From Pontibacterium sp964228735 (GTDB taxonomy: Bacteria > Pseudomonadota > Gammaproteobacteria > Pseudomonadales > Balneatricaceae), in the NCBI RefSeq assembly GCF_964228735.1, contig NZ_CAXRBQ010000158.1, forward strand, positions 1 through 64,000: a stretch of DNA of 64,000 nt, written 5' to 3'. Positions within the stretch are counted from its first letter, which is position 1. Every line of letters begins with the position of its first letter. The notes below the pieces were generated by a model. That model was given only the letters and a program-made list of their open reading frames with translations. It did not search any database and was not told where the DNA came from. The position numbers and the translations under genes are program-made. Positions 60,313 to 64,000 of the stretch are shown piece after piece.

Positions 60313-61071
60313 ATGACTGATCAGAATAAAGACCAGACCACCCACTTCGGCTACGAAACCGTTGATGTAAACGACAAGCAGAAGAAAGTAGCGGACGTTT
60401 TCCACAGCGTGGCGTCCAAGTACGATGTGATGAACGACCTGATGTCCGGTGGTATCCACCGCATCTGGAAACGTCTCACCATCGAGCAGAGCGGCGTGCG
60501 TGCCGGTGGTACCGTGCTGGATATCGCGGGGGGTACCGGTGACCTGACCATGCGTTTCTCTCGCTTGGTCGGCCCAACCGGCAAAGTAGTTCTGGCGGAT
60601 ATCAACGACTCCATGCTGAAAGTGGGTCGCGATCGTTTGTACGACCGCGGCGTAACCGGCAACGTGGAGTTTGTACAGGCTAATGCTCAGTCCCTGCCGT
60701 TCCCGGACAACACCTTTGATGTGATCACCATCGCCTTTGGTCTGCGTAACGTGACCTACAAGGATCAGGCGCTGGCATCCATGGCACGCGTACTGAAGCC
60801 GGGCGGCAAACTGATGGTGCTGGAGTTCTCCAAAACCGATAACCCGGTACTGACCAAGCTGTACGACTTCTACTCCTTCAACATCCTGCCGCAGATGGGC
60901 CAGTTGATCGCAGGTGATGCCGAGAGCTACAAATACCTAGCGGAATCGATCCGCATGCACCCGGATCAGGACACCCTGAAAGGCATGATGGAAGACGCTG
61001 GCCTGACCAACTGTAAGTACCAGAACATGACCGGCGGCATCGTTGCCCTGCACACCGGCATCAAACCTTAA
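60313..61071 (+). CDS. ubiE: Ubiquinone/menaquinone C-methyltransferase UbiE
   Basis: A 252-residue SAM-dependent methyltransferase of quinone synthesis. Motif I VLDIAGGTGDLTMRF, then ADINDSMLKVGR, NAQSLPFPDNTFDVITIAFGLRNV and the KPGGKLMVLEFSK block are diagnostic. It is followed after 39 nt by ubiJ. Confidence 0.97.
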   Translation: MTDQNKDQTTHFGYETVDVNDKQKKVADVFHSVASKYDVMNDLMSGGIHRIWKRLTIEQSGVRAGGTVLDIAGGTGDLTMRFSRLVGPTGKVVLADINDSMLKVGRDRLYDRGVTGNVEFVQANAQSLPFPDNTFDVITIAFGLRNVTYKDQALASMARVLKPGGKLMVLEFSKTDNPVLTKLYDFYSFNILPQMGQLIAGDAESYKYLAESIRMHPDQDTLKGMMEDAGLTNCKYQNMTGGIVALHTGIKP

Positions 61072-61110
61072 AGATCACTCCCTTTAAGATCAAAATAAGG
61101 ACCCAGGCTA

Positions 61111-61731
61111 ATGATCGAGCTGCTCAACGCTACTGCCTTCACCGTTGCTGAAGAAGCCGTGAATACCCTGCTGCAGCGAGACCCGGTTACGCTTAGGCAT
61201 CTGGAGCGCCTCAGCGGTAAGGTGATCGCCATCGAACTCAGCCTGCCTGCAATCTGTATCTATATTCTGCCCAACGCCACCGGTTTGCAGCTGCAATCCC
61301 ATATCGAGGATGATGCGGATGTGGTGCTGAGCGGTAGCCCGGCCGATTTCATCAAGCTGCTGACCAGCAAAGATGCGGCGGATGCGATGTTTGGCAAGGG
61401 CATCACAGTGACGGGTGACAGCGGTCTGGCGACCCGTTTTCAGGAGATCATGGCGGATACCCGCATCGACTGGGAAGGCGCCCTGGGTGATATCGTGGGC
61501 GATCTGCCCGCCCATCAGTTGGCAACTTTCTTTAACTGGAAGGTCGACAGCACCAAACGCACCGGCAGCAGCTTTATCCACAATCTGGAAGAGTACCTGA
61601 CCGAAGAAGCGCGTATGCTGCCAACCCGCCCGGAAGTGGATAACTTCCTGCGTAACGTGGATCAGGTACGTGATTCTGTCGACCGACTCGAAGCCCGTAT
61701 CCAGCAGCTGCAACACAAACTGCACGCTTAA
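61111..61731 (+). CDS. ubiJ: Ubiquinone biosynthesis accessory factor UbiJ
   Basis: A 206-residue lipid-binding protein. The SCP2-like domain (about 15-110) carries quinone intermediates in the Ubi complex, and the C-terminal helix (about 170-205, VDQVRDSVDRLEARIQQLQHKL) is a coiled coil typical of UbiJ. In most gammaproteobacteria ubiB follows; here two convergent genes on the minus strand follow instead. Confidence 0.92.
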   Translation: MIELLNATAFTVAEEAVNTLLQRDPVTLRHLERLSGKVIAIELSLPAICIYILPNATGLQLQSHIEDDADVVLSGSPADFIKLLTSKDAADAMFGKGITVTGDSGLATRFQEIMADTRIDWEGALGDIVGDLPAHQLATFFNWKVDSTKRTGSSFIHNLEEYLTEEARMLPTRPEVDNFLRNVDQVRDSVDRLEARIQQLQHKLHA

Positions 61732-61738
61732 TTGATGA

Positions 61739-62173
61739 TCAGCTGATCATTGGCTCATCGCTGAAGGTGAGCCGCCCCTCTGACTCCAGCTCACGGGCAA
61801 CCGCCACAATACGCGCCTGCGCATCCTCGACCTCCCGCTTTGGTACCGGTGCCATCGCTTGTAGCTCATCCAGCAATATCTGCGCCCGACGCTTGGAAAC
61901 ACCTGCCAATAGAACCTGCTTATCCACACTAGAGAGTCCGCGCATCGCCAGCAGCAGATCGCTGTCGGTCAGTTGCCCAATCAGCAGCGCCAGCTGTGTT
62001 TGTGGCAGTTTGAGAATCTGTTGGAAGGAGAGCCGTTGCGTCGATAGCCAGTCGGCCAACGCCGGATCATCGTCGCGGATCTGTTCGATCATGCGTTCCG
62101 CAGCACAGGGAGACATCCCGGCCAGCATCAACGCCAAGCGCCGCCAGCCGGGTTTAACAGATGGAGTGGTCAT
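61739..62173 (-). CDS. Stand-alone FliG C-terminal-domain-like protein
   Basis: A 144-residue helical protein resembling only the C-terminal part of the flagellar switch protein FliG: FQQILKLPQTQLALLIGQLTDSDLLLAMRGLSS...KRRAQILLDELQAMAPVPKREVEDAQARIVAVARELESEGRL follows the FliG-C pattern, including the late GPVRL-like and VEEAQ-like blocks. The FliG N and middle domains are missing. The ATG at 62173 is chosen; a TTG ten codons earlier overlaps hemJ. It lies 7 nt after hemJ. A motor-related or unrelated adaptor role is possible; full-length FliG is not in the window. Confidence 0.7.
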   Translation of the reverse strand: MTTPSVKPGWRRLALMLAGMSPCAAERMIEQIRDDDPALADWLSTQRLSFQQILKLPQTQLALLIGQLTDSDLLLAMRGLSSVDKQVLLAGVSKRRAQILLDELQAMAPVPKREVEDAQARIVAVARELESEGRLTFSDEPMIS

Positions 62174-62180
62174 AGCCAGC

Positions 62181-62594
62181 TTAGAACGGCTTGACCACAA
62201 CAAAGATCAGGATCGGGATAAAGATCAGCAGCGGCAGCTCATTAAAGAGGCGGAAGTAACGCCCGCTGCGATCCAGTGTGCCAGCCTGCATCTTGTTCAG
62301 GTAGAGCTTGCACCAGTAGTGGTAACCGATCAGCAACCCCACAAACGTGAGCTTGGCGTGCAACCAGGCACCGCTGAAGCCGTACCCCAGCCACAACCAG
62401 AAACCCAATCCCAGGGTAAACAGCGCCATGATGGTCATAAAACCGAACAGCTTGCGCGCCATGATCTCCAGACGCGCCACATCCTGACCGGCCTCACGGC
62501 CTTCTACATAGTGCACAAAGATGCGTGGCAGATAGAAGATTCCGGCCATCCAGCTGGTCATCGCCAGAATATGAAAGGTTTTTACCCACAACAT
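62181..62594 (-). CDS. hemJ: Protoporphyrinogen oxidase HemJ
   Basis: A 137-residue membrane protein with four helices matching the HemJ/UPF0093 family: MLWVKTFHILAMTSWMAGIFYLPRIFVHY (with the conserved His), WLHAKLTFVGLLIGYHYWC and YFRLFNELPLLIFIPI. It oxidises protoporphyrinogen IX to protoporphyrin IX in haem synthesis. No HemG or HemY is seen in the window. It probably shares a transcript with the FliG-C-like gene. Confidence 0.95.
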   Translation of the reverse strand: MLWVKTFHILAMTSWMAGIFYLPRIFVHYVEGREAGQDVARLEIMARKLFGFMTIMALFTLGLGFWLWLGYGFSGAWLHAKLTFVGLLIGYHYWCKLYLNKMQAGTLDRSGRYFRLFNELPLLIFIPILIFVVVKPF

Positions 62595-62647
62595 TGAATA
62601 CGTTTCCTCACGTTTGTCCCGTCACCGGCCCTCCTGGGCGCAGTAAA

Positions 62648-63310
62648 TTACTTCGCTGCCGTCTCCACCGTCAGCAGATCCACCAGCTCCACCTGTAGCT
62701 GATCACCCGGTTGTACCGGTCCAACGCCAGCAGGGGTACCGGTCAGCACCACATCACCCGGCTCCAGGGTAAAGTAAGCGCTGATATAACTGATCAGCGG
62801 CAGCACCTGGTTCAGCATATGGCTGCTATTGCCATCCTGACGCAGCTCTCCGTTGACCCGCAAACGGATCTGCTGGTCCTGCAGATCAGCCACCTGATCC
62901 GGTTTTACAAACACCGACAGCGGACAGGCACCGTCGAACGCCTTCGCCTTTTCCCACGGATGGCCTTTTGCTTTCAGCTTGTCCTGCACATCGCGTAAAG
63001 TCAGATCCAAACCCAGACCTACACCCGCAATGGCCGCCTTGGCGGCGCTCAGATCGGCATGCTGCAGACGTTCACCGATCAGGATCGACATCTCGGTTTC
63101 AAAGTGCACAGAGCCCAGCCCCTGCGGTACGGCAAACGGTTGTTCCATCGGCACCACGCTGCTGGCCGGCTTGATAAACAGCATCGGTTCAGTGGGAATC
63201 GGGTTGTTGAGTTCAGCGGCATGGTCGGCATAGTTGCGCCCTACACAAACCACCTTGCCCAAGGGCAGGTTGGTTTCGCTGTTGTCCTTAAATCGGTGTG
63301 TGTACTGCAT
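62648..63310 (-). CDS. Fumarylacetoacetate hydrolase-family protein
   Basis: A 220-residue FAH-fold enzyme like YcgM/FAHD1. The metal site includes E71 and E73 (HFETEMSILIG) and the aspartate in LGLDLTLRD; GTPAGVGPVQPGDQL is the conserved C-terminal loop. Relatives act as acylpyruvases, oxaloacetate decarboxylases or oxaloacetate tautomerases; the substrate cannot be chosen from sequence. It lies 53 nt before hemJ on the same strand. Confidence 0.9.
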   Translation of the reverse strand: MQYTHRFKDNSETNLPLGKVVCVGRNYADHAAELNNPIPTEPMLFIKPASSVVPMEQPFAVPQGLGSVHFETEMSILIGERLQHADLSAAKAAIAGVGLGLDLTLRDVQDKLKAKGHPWEKAKAFDGACPLSVFVKPDQVADLQDQQIRLRVNGELRQDGNSSHMLNQVLPLISYISAYFTLEPGDVVLTGTPAGVGPVQPGDQLQVELVDLLTVETAAK

Positions 63311-63434
63311 GGTACCTCCGCTCTCTGTTCAGCTGCTGCGCCATCTTAGCTTGCAGCACGGTTGTGGAAAAGTCGGAAACGCAAAAAGGCCCGTGCGATA
63401 CAACGCAACAGGCCAGGGATCAGATTAAGGGGGG

Positions 63435-64000
63435 TTAAGCAGGGTGCGCCTGCAAATGACGCTTATCCTGCAGCAGCAACCAAAGAGACAGGCTTAAAGT
63501 TATCCCCAAGACGAAAACCGATCCGGTCACCACCCCGGACCAGCCGGCCCACTGCCAGAACGGATCCAGATAAAAACCACCACAGCTGGCGCCCAGGTAG
63601 TAGAACACCAGATACAGTGAGTTTGCGCTGGCCCGAGCATGGGGGGCGGCGCGACTGACCCAACCGCTGGCCGAGGAGTGCGCGAGGAAGAATCCAAAAC
63701 TGTTCAGCAGGAAACCGAAAATAATTCCCACCAGACTAGGTAGCAGGGTCACCAGTGAACCGCAGATCAGCACACCAATGCCCAGTGCAATGACCAGCGG
63801 TTGCGGCAGGTACTGAGCGATTTTGCCGGAAAATGCAGAGCCCAGCGTGCCACTCAGGTAGGTGAGGAACAGCATACCCAATAGGGATGCGGGAAGATTA
63901 TAAGGCGCATCCGCAAGCACAAAGGTGATGTAGCTGTACTGGTTGATAAAGATAAAGAAGTTAAAGCCGCCGATCAGGTACGCCGCCAGCAACAGGGGAT
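63435..64000 (-). CDS. MFS transporter, C-terminal part (cut by window edge)
   Basis: The last 188 or so residues of a major facilitator superfamily transporter; the gene continues beyond the right edge. About six membrane helices are visible (GGFNFFIFINQYSYITFVLA, LGMLFLTYLSGTLGSAFSG, LVIALGIGVLICGSLVTLLP, IIFGFLLNSFGFFLAHSSAS and two more), which is the C-terminal half. The S-A-S-G-W-V-S-R-A-A and YYLGAS segments resemble YnfM/arabinose-efflux-like permeases. The substrate is unknown. Confidence 0.85.
   Translation of the reverse strand, partial: PLLLAAYLIGGFNFFIFINQYSYITFVLADAPYNLPASLLGMLFLTYLSGTLGSAFSGKIAQYLPQPLVIALGIGVLICGSLVTLLPSLVGIIFGFLLNSFGFFLAHSSASGWVSRAAPHARASANSLYLVFYYLGASCGGFYLDPFWQWAGWSGVVTGSVFVLGITLSLSLWLLLQDKRHLQAHPA

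Noticed and set aside
1..64000. CRISPR arrays, prophage genes, complete insertion sequences, toxin-antitoxin pairs, rRNA or full tRNA genes
   Set aside because: None was seen on either strand; apart from the palindromic element at 57550 the region reads as ordinary chromosomal backbone.

Overview
The window is chromosomal DNA of a gammaproteobacterium, most likely a marine member of the Oceanospirillaceae or a close relative. This is inferred from gene content and protein similarity as I recall it; no 16S gene is present. Evidence includes a sodium-type PomAB stator, PhnY/PhnZ-type phosphonate oxidation genes, a rib-nus-thi-pgp operon, and a pilMNOPQ-aroKB-damX-gltBD-hemE block followed by ponA, malic enzyme, rpmE, priA and hslVU in the order I recall from Pseudomonas. 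Coding density is high and almost all genes are core housekeeping genes. I saw no prophage, CRISPR array, integrase or intact transposase.

Layout. 1-7 kb: 3' end of tmRNA; a phnZ-phnY pair for 2-aminoethylphosphonate oxidation with a GntR/HutC-like operator; a YaeH-type protein; a PAS-GGDEF cyclase; an Lpp/OprI-like lipoprotein facing an L,D-transpeptidase; PPK2. 7-13 kb: cytochrome c5, pomAB, xseB-ispA-dxs, ribA. 13-16 kb: a PepSY / OmpR-type regulator / histidine kinase operon, preceded by two paralogous small exported proteins. 16-24 kb: nrdR-ribD-ribE-ribBA-ribH-nusB-thiL-pgpA, with glyA and a small heat-shock protein. 24-33 kb: ettA, two more small exported proteins, a PilZ protein, radA, metY, carbonic anhydrase, hemE. 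32-47 kb: gltBD, damX, aroKB, pilMNOPQ. 47-57 kb: PBP1A, malic enzyme, rpmE with a nuclease, priA, a chemoreceptor, an FtsN-like protein. 57-64 kb: hslVU, a DUF971 protein, ubiE-ubiJ, a stand-alone FliG-C-like protein, hemJ, an FAH-family hydrolase, and a cut-off MFS transporter.

Two observations stand out. First, three transcription units encoding tiny exported proteins (starts at 16029, 26208 and 26628) share the same promoter design. Each has a direct repeat CTGAAAC-N4-CTGAAA(G/C), read on the + strand, exactly 10 nt from a -10-like hexamer. This is the geometry of an OmpR-family activator site, and such a regulator with a PepSY protein and kinase lies next to the first unit. This looks like an undescribed small regulon. 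Second, a 264-bp palindrome-rich element with IS5-like ends (57550-57813) sits between a heat-shock promoter and hslV. The hslVU mRNA would therefore start with a long, tightly folded leader.

Other points: an intrinsic terminator overlaps the signal-peptide codons of the nuclease gene after rpmE; the C-terminal GTP cyclohydrolase II domain of RibBA has lost its zinc cysteines while a complete RibA is encoded elsewhere; DXS appears to lack a surface loop; and argS and ubiB are absent from places where I would expect them.
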